Below, in pieces: positions 41,733 to 50,813 of a DNA stretch of 64,000 nucleotides. The stretch spans positions 1 to 64,000 of the forward strand of contig DATLOC010000005.1 of the NCBI GenBank assembly GCA_035536455.1. Direction: 5' to 3'. A program made the translations under genes and the position numbers. Under the pieces are notes generated by a model. The model ran no database searches. It worked only from the letters and a program-made list of their open reading frames with translations, and was not told the DNA's origin. Numbering within the stretch: position 1 is the stretch's first letter; each line of letters begins with the position of its first letter. Source of the DNA: DASUNQ01 sp035536455 (GTDB lineage Bacteria > Acidobacteriota > Thermoanaerobaculia > Multivoradales > UBA5704).

Positions 41733-43628
41733 ATGAGCCCGCCTTCCGACTGCAGCGCCGAGTACGAGTACGTCGTCGTCGGCTCGGGCGCCGGCGGCGG
41801 CACCGTCGCCGCCCGCCTGGCCGAGGAGGGGCGCCGCGTCCTGCTGCTCGAAGCCGGCGGCGACCCGCTCGAGCTCCAGGGCGGCGACCCGGCGCAGCCG
41901 GACGGCGACCGCCTGCCGGACGACTACCAGGTGCCGGTTTTCCACCCTTTCGCCTCGGAGAACGACGCGCTGCGCTGGGACTTCTTCGTCCGCCACTACG
42001 CCGACGACGCGGTCCAGCGCCTGGACCCCAAGTACCGCGAGGAGCTCGACGGCCGGCGGGTGGACGGCGTCCTCTACCCGCGCTCGGGCTGCCTGGGCGG
42101 CTGCACCGCCCACAACGCCATGATCACCGTCTACCCGCACAACGCCGACTGGGACGAGCTCGCCGCGCTCACCGGCGACAGCTCCTGGGCCTCGGGCAAC
42201 ATGCGGAAGTACTTCCAGCGCCTCGAGGACTGCCACCACCGGCCGGCCTGGCGCGCCATCGCCAAGCTCGGCATCAACCCCACCCGCCACGGCTTCGGCG
42301 GCTGGCTGCACACCGAGAAGGCGATCCCGGAGGCGGCGTTCGACGACAAGAAGCTGGTCACCACCCTCATCGACTCCGCCGCCGCCGAGGTCGAGGAGCT
42401 GGGCGGCTCGCTCATCGAGCGGATCAAGTGGTTCGTGCAGGGGAAGGGCGATCCCAACGACTGGCGGCTGGTGCAGGGCAACTCGACCGGCCTCCGCTAC
42501 CCGCCGCTCGCCACCCACCGCCACGCCCGCTACGGCGCCCGCGAGCGGGTGCGCGAGGTGGAGAAGAGCAGCCGCGGCCGGCTGACCGTCGAGCTCGACG
42601 CCCTCGCCACGCGCGTGCTCTTCGACGACGGCAACCGCGCCACCGGCGTCGAGTACCTCAAGGGTGCGCGGCTCTACCGCGCCGCCAGGAACCCGAGCGC
42701 CGATCCCGGCGAGCTGCGGCGCGCGAGGGCGACGCGCGAGGTGATCCTGGCCGGCGGCGCCTACAACACGCCGCAGCTCCTGATGCTCTCGGGGATCGGC
42801 CCGGCGGCGGAGCTGGCCAAGCACGGCATCCCGCTGCGCGTCGACCTGCCGGGGGTGGGCAGCAACCTCCAGGACCGCTACGAGGTCGGCGTCGTCAACC
42901 GCATGAACTTCGACGCCTGGTGGGTGTTGGAGGGCGCCAAGTTCGCCGCCGGGGACCCGCAGCACGAGCAGTGGAAGACGCAGCGCAAGGGGGTCTACAC
43001 CACCAACGGCGCGGTGCTGGCGGTGGTCAAGCGCTCCTTCCCCGAGCGCCCGCTGCCCGACCTCTTCTGCTTCGCGCTGCTCGGTCTCTTCCGCGGCTAC
43101 TTCCCGGGCTACTCGGCGCTCTTCGCCCAGCACCTCAACTACCTCACCTGGGCGATCCTCAAGGCGCACACCAAGAACAACGCCGGCACCGTGCGCCTGC
43201 GCTCCGCCGACCCGCGCGACATGCCGGCGGTCTGCTTCCACTACTTCGAGGAGGGGAGCGACGAGGGCGGCGAGGACCTGCAGTCGATCGTCGAAGGGGT
43301 CAAGTTCGTGCGCAAGCTGACGGCGCCGCTCAAGCGCCGCGGCCTGATCGCCGAGGAGGAGCTGCCCGGCGAGGCCGTCCAGAGCGATCCTGAGCTGTGC
43401 AAGTTCGTGCGCGAGAACGCCTGGGGGCACCACGCCTCCTGCTCCTGCCCTGTCGGCGACCGCGACAAGGGCGGCGTCGTCAACAGCAACTTCGAGGTCC
43501 ACGGCACCCGCGGCCTGCGCATCGTCGACGCCTCGGTCTTCCCCAAGATCCCCGGCTTCTTCATCGTCTCTTCGGTCTACACGATCGGCGAGAAGGCCGC
43601 CGACGTGATCCTCAAGAGCACCCGCTAG
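41733..43628 (+). CDS. GMC-family FAD oxidoreductase
   Basis: 631 residues from the ATG at 41733. The FAD Rossmann motif YVVVGSGAGGGTVAARLAEE is followed by the GMC signature SGCLGGCTAHNAMI and the second signature GAYNTPQLLMLSGIGPAAEL. The active site is the His-rich WGHHASCSCPVG, and the C-terminus FEVHGTRGLRIVDASVFPKI then GFFIVSSVYTIGEKAA is typical. It lacks a signal peptide. GMC enzymes oxidise alcohols or sterols; here electrons may pass to the cytochrome encoded just before it. The substrate is unknown, but the lipase genes in the operon suggest a lipid or its alcohol. Confidence 0.92.
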   Translation: MSPPSDCSAEYEYVVVGSGAGGGTVAARLAEEGRRVLLLEAGGDPLELQGGDPAQPDGDRLPDDYQVPVFHPFASENDALRWDFFVRHYADDAVQRLDPKYREELDGRRVDGVLYPRSGCLGGCTAHNAMITVYPHNADWDELAALTGDSSWASGNMRKYFQRLEDCHHRPAWRAIAKLGINPTRHGFGGWLHTEKAIPEAAFDDKKLVTTLIDSAAAEVEELGGSLIERIKWFVQGKGDPNDWRLVQGNSTGLRYPPLATHRHARYGARERVREVEKSSRGRLTVELDALATRVLFDDGNRATGVEYLKGARLYRAARNPSADPGELRRARATREVILAGGAYNTPQLLMLSGIGPAAELAKHGIPLRVDLPGVGSNLQDRYEVGVVNRMNFDAWWVLEGAKFAAGDPQHEQWKTQRKGVYTTNGAVLAVVKRSFPERPLPDLFCFALLGLFRGYFPGYSALFAQHLNYLTWAILKAHTKNNAGTVRLRSADPRDMPAVCFHYFEEGSDEGGEDLQSIVEGVKFVRKLTAPLKRRGLIAEEELPGEAVQSDPELCKFVRENAWGHHASCSCPVGDRDKGGVVNSNFEVHGTRGLRIVDASVFPKIPGFFIVSSVYTIGEKAADVILKSTR

Positions 43629-43641
43629 CGGAGGCACCGCC

Positions 43642-45273
43642 ATGACCACCTTACGCACCTCGCGCGCACCGGCCGCTCTGGCGGCGCTCGCCCTGCTCCT
43701 CGGCGCCGGGCCCGCGGCGGCCGCGGACCACAACGACCCCAACGCGGTCAACTCGATCTTCGCGGACGTGCCGCTGAGCGCCGCCGACCTCTACGACTTC
43801 TTCGGCTTCCCGAGCGGCGACAAGCGCGGCGGCGAGAAGGTGGTCGTCGCCCTCACCTTCGCGCCGGTGCCGAAGACCGGGGTCTTCGACGGCGACATGC
43901 TCTACCGGCTGCTGCTCGACCCGGACCCGCGGGTCGCCTCGCTGCGCGATGACCACAGCTTGACCGCGCTGCACATGTACGCCCGCGCCGTCAAGCGCCG
44001 TTTCGCCGCGCTCGATCCGGCGGAGGTGCGCGTCAAGGTCCGCCGCCCGGACCGGCGGGCGGAGGTCGACTTCCGCGGCTTCCCCGGCGGCGACTTCTCG
44101 AAGCTCCTGGCGACCAACAAGGTCGAGACGGTGCGCTCGCCCGGCGGGCACACGATCCAGGTCTACATCGGCGGCCGCGACGACGCCTTCTTCAACGACC
44201 TGCCGGGGTTCTTCCGCTCGATCAACTACGCGCCGCAGTTCTACAAGGTGCCGCGGGCCCGCACCGACCGCCGCGAGCTGGAGATCCCGAAGACCCTGAT
44301 CGAGCTCGAAGGCAACGCGCTCTTCAACTTCGACCCCAAGAACCCGAAGCTCGGCGAGGGGGTCAAGAAGCCGCTGCCGGGGGGCGAGCCGACCTGGCAG
44401 GGCGACCGCTTCGCCAAGGACCGCAACGGCAACTACCGCTTCGTCTACAGCGGCCGCGACGCGCAGGCCGGGCTCAACATCAACGCCATCATCCTGGAGC
44501 TGCCGCTGGCGTTCGTGACCCGGGCGCCCAAGACCGACCGCGTCGTCAGCGCCTGGGGCGAGAGCTGGGTGCTCAAGGCGGCGCGCAAGATCGAGGCGAT
44601 CCCCGACGACGGCGGCTCCTCCGCGCACGGGCGGCTCGAGTCGCGCGACGACCCCGAGCTGCAGAAGTACAAGCTCGTCGACACCGACGGTGTGCCGTTC
44701 GCCGACGCCGCCCTGAACGAGCGCGCGGACAGCCGGCAGCTCGGCGCCAACAACCAGCTCCTGGCGCGCGACTTCGTCACCCGCTTCGCCCACCTCGGCT
44801 GGGGGTTCGGCCCCTCGGTCTCCGCCCTCGGCCTCGGCACCTGCTTCGACCACGACGACTCGCCGGTCTCCCGGGTCGAGACCTATCGCTGGGCCATCCC
44901 CGCCTTCCGCCGGGTCAAGAAGTGCCTGTTCCAGGAGCTCAACATGCCGGACGCCTCCTGGAACCCGAAGCGCCTCCCGATCCGCCCGAAGAAAGCGGTC
45001 GAGATCTTCATCCCCAACGTTTGCGCCATCGACATGGACACGACCGGCAGCTGGCCCTTCGGGCGGCGGCCGGAGGACCAGGTGGCGACGCGCTTCCTCT
45101 CGGTCTTCCTCGACATGAAGGGGGGCTGCGGCGGCAAGCCCTGCACCCTGGAGAGCCTCGGTAGCCAGGCGCTCTGGAACAGCGTGAAGATCGAGCCCAA
45201 GACGCCGCCCAACCCGCTGCGCAACGACAAGCCGTTCCTCGCCCGCTTCCCCTACCTGGCGGACCCGTGGTAG
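43642..45273 (+). CDS. Secreted DUF4331 protein
   Basis: 543 residues with a signal peptide (about 1-27, cleaved at AAA-DHN). DUF4331 is recognised from the N-terminal DHNDPNAVNSIFADVPLSAA and LYDFFGFP, and the later NINAIILELPLAF segment. This family is exported, beta-rich and of unknown function, often near cytochromes and oxidoreductases. It is 13 bp after the GMC gene and overlaps the TPR gene by 7 bp, so all are probably made together. No catalytic motif can be assigned. Confidence 0.85.
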   Translation: MTTLRTSRAPAALAALALLLGAGPAAAADHNDPNAVNSIFADVPLSAADLYDFFGFPSGDKRGGEKVVVALTFAPVPKTGVFDGDMLYRLLLDPDPRVASLRDDHSLTALHMYARAVKRRFAALDPAEVRVKVRRPDRRAEVDFRGFPGGDFSKLLATNKVETVRSPGGHTIQVYIGGRDDAFFNDLPGFFRSINYAPQFYKVPRARTDRRELEIPKTLIELEGNALFNFDPKNPKLGEGVKKPLPGGEPTWQGDRFAKDRNGNYRFVYSGRDAQAGLNINAIILELPLAFVTRAPKTDRVVSAWGESWVLKAARKIEAIPDDGGSSAHGRLESRDDPELQKYKLVDTDGVPFADAALNERADSRQLGANNQLLARDFVTRFAHLGWGFGPSVSALGLGTCFDHDDSPVSRVETYRWAIPAFRRVKKCLFQELNMPDASWNPKRLPIRPKKAVEIFIPNVCAIDMDTTGSWPFGRRPEDQVATRFLSVFLDMKGGCGGKPCTLESLGSQALWNSVKIEPKTPPNPLRNDKPFLARFPYLADPW

Positions 45274-46439
45274 CCGGCTGGGCGGTCGCCGCGCTCGCCG
45301 CCGTCCTGGCGGCGGTCCCGCCCGACGGCGCGGCGGAGCCAGCCGCCACCGACTACGACCGCGAGCGCGCCGTGCTGGCGCAACGGCTCGGCGAGCTGGA
45401 AGCGGCGGCGAGCGACCCGGCGGCCGACGCTACCGCGGCCGCGCGGCTCGCCGTGCAGCGCTTCCGCTACGCCACGCTGAGCGGCGACCTCGCCGAGCTG
45501 CGGGCCGCGGAAGAGGCGATCGAGCGCGCCCTCGCCGCCCTCGGCCCGGTGCCCGACCTCGTGCTGCTCCGCGCGCAGCTCCACACCGCGCTGCACCGGC
45601 TGCCCGCGGCGCGGCAGGACCTGGCGCGCTTGCCCGACCCGGCGGACCCGCGGGCCCGCGCCCTCGCCGCCGACCTCGACCTCCAGGAGGGGCGCTACCG
45701 GGCCGCCCGGCGCGGCTATACGGAGGTGCTGCGGCGGGAGCGGAGCTGGGACCACCTGGCGCGCCTGGCGTTCCTGGCCGCCAAGACCGGTGACGCGGCC
45801 GGCGCCGAGCGGCTGTACGCCGAGGCGCAGGAGCAGCTGACGACCAAGGAGATGCGCCCGTACGCCTGGCTCGAGCTGCAGCGCGGCGTGCTCGACCTCG
45901 AGCGCGGCGACGCCGCCGCGGCGCTCGGCCGCTTCGAGCGTGCCGACCGCGCCTACTCGGGCTACTGGCTGATCGAGGAGCACCTCGCCGAGGCGCTCCA
46001 CCTCCTCGGCCGCACCGACGAGGCGGCGGCGCGCTACCGGCGCGTCGTCGCGCGGGCGCCGCGTCCCGAGCTGCTGAGCGCGCTGGCCGGCGTCCTCGCG
46101 CCGTCCGACCCCGGCGCGGCCGCCGCCCTGGACGCGGAAGCGGCGCGCCGCTTCGACGCTCAGTACGCCCTCTACCCGGAGGCCGCCGTCGGGCACCTCG
46201 TCGAGCACCGCCTGCGTCGCGGCGAGGCGGACGCGCGGCTCCTGGCGCTGGCCGAGGCGAACCACCGCCTCCGTCCCGGCGCCGAGGCGAAGCTCCTCCT
46301 CGCCCGCGTCCACCTGGCGCTCGGCCAGCGGGCGCCGGCACGGAGCCTGATCGACGCCATCCTCTCCACTCCCTGGCAGACCCCCGAGCTCGACCGCCTG
46401 GCGCGGGAGACCCGCGCGCCGCAGGCGCGCGGCCGCTGA
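45267..46439 (+). CDS. Exported TPR-repeat protein
   Basis: 390 residues, GTG start overlapping the DUF4331 stop by 7 bp. A weak signal peptide (VAGWAVAALAAVLAAVPPDGAA) is followed by at least six degenerate tetratricopeptide helices pairs, for example ARALAADLDLQEGRYRAARRGYTEV, AFLAAKTGDAAGAERLYAEAQ, QRGVLDLERGDAAAALGRFERAD and EALHLLGRTDEAAARYRRVV. A scaffold or partner-binding role for the other operon products is likely. Confidence 0.8.
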   Translation: MVAGWAVAALAAVLAAVPPDGAAEPAATDYDRERAVLAQRLGELEAAASDPAADATAAARLAVQRFRYATLSGDLAELRAAEEAIERALAALGPVPDLVLLRAQLHTALHRLPAARQDLARLPDPADPRARALAADLDLQEGRYRAARRGYTEVLRRERSWDHLARLAFLAAKTGDAAGAERLYAEAQEQLTTKEMRPYAWLELQRGVLDLERGDAAAALGRFERADRAYSGYWLIEEHLAEALHLLGRTDEAAARYRRVVARAPRPELLSALAGVLAPSDPGAAAALDAEAARRFDAQYALYPEAAVGHLVEHRLRRGEADARLLALAEANHRLRPGAEAKLLLARVHLALGQRAPARSLIDAILSTPWQTPELDRLARETRAPQARGR

Positions 46440-46457
46440 CGACCGGGAGGCCTCCTC

Positions 46458-49400
46458 ATGGCCAAATGGCTGCAATCGCGCAAATGGGCCGCCGTGCTGA
46501 TGATGATCGCCACCCTGGCGACGCTGCTCGCCGCCTGGGCGATCATCCAGAGCGGCGAAGAGGCGAAGGCGGCGGCGGGGGCGGACTGCGCGCGGCTCCA
46601 GCTCGGGAGCCTGGTCACGCGGGTGGAGCTGGCGCGCAGCCGCGACGAGCTCGACGCGAGCCTCGAGCACCCGGCCTGCGCGCCGGAGGTGGCGGCGGTG
46701 ATGGCGCGCCGCGACTGGGCGCTGCTGCCGGCCTACTTCATCCTCGTCATCGGGATGATCCTGCTGCTCGCCAACCTGCGCCTCCTGGGTCCACCGGTGC
46801 GGACCGGGCGGCGGGAGGGGCAGGGTAGGTGGTGGCTCTGGGTCGGGACCGGCACGGCGCTCGCCTTGGCGGCGGTGGCCGCCGACGCGGTGGCGAACCA
46901 GCTGCTCTCGGAATTGCTGGTCAACTTCCGCTTTCCCGCCCTCGACCTCGATTCGGAGATCGCGGCCCTCAACACCGCGACGCGGGTCAAGTGGGGGGCG
47001 CTCGCCGCCGCCGCCTTCGCCGCCGCTCTCCTTTGGGCGTGGCGCCCGCGCTGGCCGGTCAACGTGCCGCCGCCGCCGCCCGAGACCAAGAAGCTGCCGC
47101 GAGCGGTGCGCTGGGGCTGGCGCCTGAGCTGGGCGGTCGCGGTGCTCGGCGCAGCGGCGGCAGGCGTCCTGCTCTGCGGCCTGCTCCAGACGGAGCCCGG
47201 CCGCGCGGCCACCGCCCTGCGCTTGGGTTGGGTCCTCCTCATCCTCTTCTGGATCTGCGCCTTCCTGCGCGCGGTCGGCGTCGCGGCCGAGCCCCTGGCC
47301 CGGCTGCCCGTCGAGGCGATCGAGCCGGAGAAACCCGTCGCGGCCGGCGAGGCGCCGGAGAGCGCCGCCCCGCCGCCTGGCAGCGGCTACGAGCGCGCCT
47401 ACCCGCGCCCGCTCTGGCAGCGAGAGTGGGCCTTGACCCGCGGGCGCCGCCGGGAGGTGGGGCTCGACCCCGACGGCGGGCGCGTCGGCGTCGGCCTCTC
47501 GGGCGGCGGCATCCGCGCCGCCACCATCGACCTCGGCCTCTTCCAGGGCATCGCGGAGCTCGACGCGGAGGCCGGAGACGCGAGGAAGGGCCGGCGGGTC
47601 CTCGAGCGCATCGATTTCCTCTCCACGGTCTCCGGCGGCGGCTACTTCGGCAGCTTCCTCGGCCGGCTCTGGACCCGGCGCTTCATCAACGGCCCCGGCG
47701 ACATCGTCAACGTCCTGCGCAACGCCAACGCCGACGGCCGCAACGTGCTGCGCTACCTGCGCGAGAACGGCCGCTACCTCTCGCCCAACGGCGCCGGCGA
47801 CCTGCTGCAAGGGGGCGCGGCGGTGCTGCGCAACTGGGTGGCGGTGCAGATCGTGCTGCTCACCTTCCTGCTCACCGTCTTCGCCGGCCTGCAGGCGGCG
47901 CGGCCGGGCATGAACCGGGTGGCCGCCGCCCTGCCCGAGGGTCTCGGGCAGGCCTTCGCCCTGCACGGCGGGTTCTGGTGGAGCCCCTGGCTGCTGCTGC
48001 CGCTGCTCGCCTTCGCCCTCTTCGTCTTCCCGCTCGGCTGGGCCTACTGGATGGTCGAGCCGGTCGGGCCGGCCTTCGCCGGCAGCGAGGAGGGTCGCCC
48101 GCGGCGGCGGGTGCCGCGCCCGCGCACCTGGGACCGCTCGGCGATCGCGCCGGTCGCCGGGCTCATCCTGGTGCTCGTCGCGGCGCTGGTCGTGGCGGGA
48201 GGACCGTGGCGGCCGGCGCTGCGCGCCGTCGCCCAGATGGTGGCGCTGACCGCCGCCCTCTCCCTGTTCTGGTGGCGCTACGCGGTGCACAAGGCATGGC
48301 GGCGGTCGGGTCAGGCGGAACGGGAGGAGGAGCGAGAGGGGTTCGGCGACAGCGGACTGAGCGGCATCATGCCGACCCCGGAGGAGCGCCGGCTCGACCG
48401 CGCGATCCACGCCCATCTCGCCGAGCGGCAGTGGCTGACCACCCGCTTGACCGGCGCCCTGCTGGTCACCGGCGTCCTGCTGACGCTGGGGCTCGTCGAC
48501 TCGGCGGGGCAATCGCTCTACGTCGCCCTGCTCGGGCCCGACCCCTGGAGCGGCTGGCTGGCCGGCTTCTATTCGGTGCTGCTGATGCTCGTGGGCTACG
48601 CGCGGAAGCTCGCCGTGGTCTTCACTCCCAAGGGCGGCGACAAGCGCCCGAGCCTGCCGGTCAACCTGATCGCCGGCTTCATCGCCTTCGTCCTGGTGGC
48701 CGTCATCCTCGTCTCGCTCAATGCCGTCTCCCACGCCGTGGCCTGGCGGTTGAGCGCGCCGCGCGGCAGCGCCGAGTGGCAGCAGGCGCAGGAGACCTGC
48801 CTGCGGGTCCACCTGGAGGAGGACTGCGAGCCGGTGGACCTGGTGAGCGCCAGCGGCGCGATCGGGAGGTTCCCGCTGCGGCAGGGCCGGGACTGGCAGC
48901 TCTCGCTGCTCGGCCTGGTGACCGGGCTCGTGCTCTCGATCTTCTTCGGCCAGACCTTCCCCTTCGTCAACCGCTCCTCGCACCAGTCGCTCTACAGCTC
49001 GCGGCTCACCCGCGCCTACCTCGGCGCCTCCAACAAGCGGCGCTGGACGGAGAGCGTCACCCGGGTCATCCGCGGCGACGACTGCGACCTGGCGCGCTAC
49101 TGGCCGCCGCCGCCGACCAAGGCGGCGCCGATCCACTTCATCAACGTCACCATCAACGAGACGGTCGGCGGGCGCTCGCAGGTCGAGCAGAAGGACCGCA
49201 AGGGGAGCATCCTGGCCCTCGGCCCCTTCGGCATGAGCTGCGGCGTCGACCACCACGCGATCATCCCGCTCGGCCGCCTCGACCCGGTGGGGCGGGAGGT
49301 GACCGTCTTCCCGCAGAAGGAGGACGAGTTCCGCGTCTTCGAGTACCCGTACGGCGAAGCCGGCCACCGCGTGTTCACCGGCGAGACCCTGCCGCTCGGG

Positions 49401-50225
49401 GACTGGATCGGGCTCTCGGGCGCCGCCTTCTCGACCGGCCTCGGCGCGCGGACCAGCCTCGGCCTGAGCCTCCTCGCCGGCTTCGGCAACGTGCGGCTCG
49501 GGCGCTGGTGGGACTCGGGCGTCGCCGTCGACGCACGCAGATCCGCCGTGCGGCCGAGCTTCCTGGTCGGGCTCGAGCAGTTCGCCGCCCGCTTCTTCCC
49601 GGTGCAGGTCTTCCTGCTCGACGAGTTCCTCGCCCGCTTCCCGGGCACCGCCCGCCGCCACTGGTACCTCTCCGACGGTGGCCACTTCGAGAACATGGCC
49701 GGCTACGAGCTGATCCGCCGGCGGCTGCCGATGATCGTCATCGTCGACGGCGAGCAGGACGGCAGCTACACCTTCGGCGGCCTCTCGAACCTGGTGCGCA
49801 AGGCGCGCATCGACTTCGGCGCCGAGGTCAAGTTCCTGAACGACGAAGACCTCAAGTCGGAGATCGACCCCAAGATGCGCGGGACGGTCGGCACGCTGGA
49901 GGACCTGCGGCTCGATCCCGACACCGGCTTCTCGAAGGCCCACGCGGCGCTCGGCCGCATCACCTACACCGACGGCGCCGCCCCACCCAGCCGGCTGCTC
50001 TACATCAAGGCCTCCCTCACCGGCGACGAGGCGGCTGACGTCCTGGAGTACCACCGCGCCCACCCCAACTTCCCGCACGAGCCGACCGGCGACCAGTTCT
50101 TCGACGAGGCGCAGTGGGAGAGCTACCGCAAGCTCGGGGAGCACATCGCCCGCCGGCTCTTCCGCCGCCCCGGCGCCGGCGCCGGCAAGGCCGCGAAGAG
50201 CTGGTGGCCGGACGAGCTGGTGTAG
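46458..50225 (+). CDS. Large polytopic membrane protein with split patatin domain
   Basis: 1255 residues. The N-terminal part (about 10-290) contains four or five membrane helices. A patatin start follows (GVGLSGGGIRAATIDLGLFQ, about 337), with Ser392 in STVSGGGYFG; the usual first Gly of GxSxG is Thr. A second membrane block (about 465-830) interrupts the domain. The catalytic Asp1073 appears only in YLSDGGHFENMAGYELIRRR, 680 residues later. Membrane-embedded lipid hydrolase is the best guess. It is the last gene of the operon, 18 bp after the TPR gene. Confidence 0.8.
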   Translation: MAKWLQSRKWAAVLMMIATLATLLAAWAIIQSGEEAKAAAGADCARLQLGSLVTRVELARSRDELDASLEHPACAPEVAAVMARRDWALLPAYFILVIGMILLLANLRLLGPPVRTGRREGQGRWWLWVGTGTALALAAVAADAVANQLLSELLVNFRFPALDLDSEIAALNTATRVKWGALAAAAFAAALLWAWRPRWPVNVPPPPPETKKLPRAVRWGWRLSWAVAVLGAAAAGVLLCGLLQTEPGRAATALRLGWVLLILFWICAFLRAVGVAAEPLARLPVEAIEPEKPVAAGEAPESAAPPPGSGYERAYPRPLWQREWALTRGRRREVGLDPDGGRVGVGLSGGGIRAATIDLGLFQGIAELDAEAGDARKGRRVLERIDFLSTVSGGGYFGSFLGRLWTRRFINGPGDIVNVLRNANADGRNVLRYLRENGRYLSPNGAGDLLQGGAAVLRNWVAVQIVLLTFLLTVFAGLQAARPGMNRVAAALPEGLGQAFALHGGFWWSPWLLLPLLAFALFVFPLGWAYWMVEPVGPAFAGSEEGRPRRRVPRPRTWDRSAIAPVAGLILVLVAALVVAGGPWRPALRAVAQMVALTAALSLFWWRYAVHKAWRRSGQAEREEEREGFGDSGLSGIMPTPEERRLDRAIHAHLAERQWLTTRLTGALLVTGVLLTLGLVDSAGQSLYVALLGPDPWSGWLAGFYSVLLMLVGYARKLAVVFTPKGGDKRPSLPVNLIAGFIAFVLVAVILVSLNAVSHAVAWRLSAPRGSAEWQQAQETCLRVHLEEDCEPVDLVSASGAIGRFPLRQGRDWQLSLLGLVTGLVLSIFFGQTFPFVNRSSHQSLYSSRLTRAYLGASNKRRWTESVTRVIRGDDCDLARYWPPPPTKAAPIHFINVTINETVGGRSQVEQKDRKGSILALGPFGMSCGVDHHAIIPLGRLDPVGREVTVFPQKEDEFRVFEYPYGEAGHRVFTGETLPLGDWIGLSGAAFSTGLGARTSLGLSLLAGFGNVRLGRWWDSGVAVDARRSAVRPSFLVGLEQFAARFFPVQVFLLDEFLARFPGTARRHWYLSDGGHFENMAGYELIRRRLPMIVIVDGEQDGSYTFGGLSNLVRKARIDFGAEVKFLNDEDLKSEIDPKMRGTVGTLEDLRLDPDTGFSKAHAALGRITYTDGAAPPSRLLYIKASLTGDEAADVLEYHRAHPNFPHEPTGDQFFDEAQWESYRKLGEHIARRLFRRPGAGAGKAAKSWWPDELV

Positions 50226-50344
50226 GGACGGGAGGTGACGGCGAAGCCGCCTCCTCGGCCCGCTGAACGCCGGGGGGGCCGGCGAAGCGGGCGCCTCGAC
50301 GCGCGGCCCGCTGGGCCGGCCGGCGGATGAGCGGTCTTTTCAGC

Positions 50345-50554
50345 CGGATGGGGCAGGTACGCGGACGAATGGGCTGGGTACGGCGCCGACCTGTCCCATT
50401 CGCGCGCGTACCTGCCCCATTCGTCGCGGTACGGAGCCCATTCGTCCACGTATCCAGCCCATTCGCCGCTGTACCTGTCCCATTCGCCGCCGTACCGAGC
50501 CCATTTGCCACCGTACCTGTCCCATTCGCCGCCGTACTTGCCCCATTCCGCCGG
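50345..50554. repeat. 21-bp-period array B (10 units)
   Basis: Ten units in strict 21-bp register from 50345. Units 4-10 begin GTA and contain CCCATT at positions 10-15 (GTACCTGTCCCATTCGCC type). Unit 3 has the same core with a CGA start. Units 1-2 carry the core in reverse complement (GAATGGGCTGGGTAC). The five bases after GTA vary: CCTGT, CCTGC, CGGAG, TCCAG, CCGAG, CTTGC. The last six bases are a GCCGCC-like spacer. Reading frames stay open through it on both strands (heptapeptides VPVPFAA and MGQVRRR), without support as real genes. The sequence is unrelated to arrays A and C. Confidence 0.9.
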
Positions 50555-50640
50555 CGGCGCCCGCCTGGGAGGCTATCGCTCTGGATGCGGCTCTTCGCCT
50601 TATTCCCGCCCCCGAAGACGCCCGGTTCTCGCCCTGGTCG

Positions 50641-50677
50641 GGGGTCTGCCGGCTCGAAAAAAAGCCGACTTGACCCC
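50641..50677 (+). terminator. Compound stem-loop upstream of the YkuD_2 promoter
   Basis: Outer arms GGGGTC / GACCCC (50641-50646, 50672-50677) and inner arms GCCGGCT / AGCCGAC (50648-50654, 50663-50669; one mismatch) with an A-rich loop CGAAAAAA. It may terminate transcripts from the left (the patatin operon or array B) or act on the minus strand, where the loop is T-rich. No T tract follows on the plus strand. Confidence 0.4.
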
Positions 50678-50705
50678 CCGGAGGGGAAGCATTCGAGCCC
50701 GTTTT

Positions 50706-50717
50706 GGGTTATAACCC
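50706..50717. promoter_or_regulatory. Perfect palindrome containing a -10 box
   Basis: GGGTTATAACCC is a perfect 12-bp palindrome with TATAAC in its centre, 97 bp before the GTG of the YkuD_2 gene. It could be a promoter element covered by a dimeric repressor. A -35 is not clear (TTTTGG is too close). Confidence 0.45.
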
Positions 50718-50813
50718 GCGAATCGAAATCACCGGACGCGCCGCCCGCGTGGGCGAGCTGAGCTAACAACCAGGGTCACTTCAGCAGCTTTGCGGCTGCA
50801 GCTACGGAGAGCC

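Larger units (their letters stand above)
50226..50813. other. 588-bp intergenic region with array B and leader structures
   Basis: Between the end of the patatin operon and the YkuD_2 gene. It holds the 21-bp array B, a compound stem-loop at 50641-50677, and a palindromic -10 at 50706-50717, each listed separately. The first 100 bp are very GC-rich without a recognisable gene or terminator. Confidence 0.7.

Noticed and set aside
45252..50144. Very long open frame (1630 codons) on the minus strand opposite the TPR and giant patatin genes
   Set aside because: Shadow of the plus-strand genes, caused by high GC and rare stops; its composition is Arg/Gly/Ala/Pro-rich with no domain, and the plus strand has clear domains.
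50340..50546. Minus-strand frame of MGQVRRR heptapeptides through array B
   Set aside because: Same reasoning: periodicity alone explains it; the plus-strand frame is equally open.
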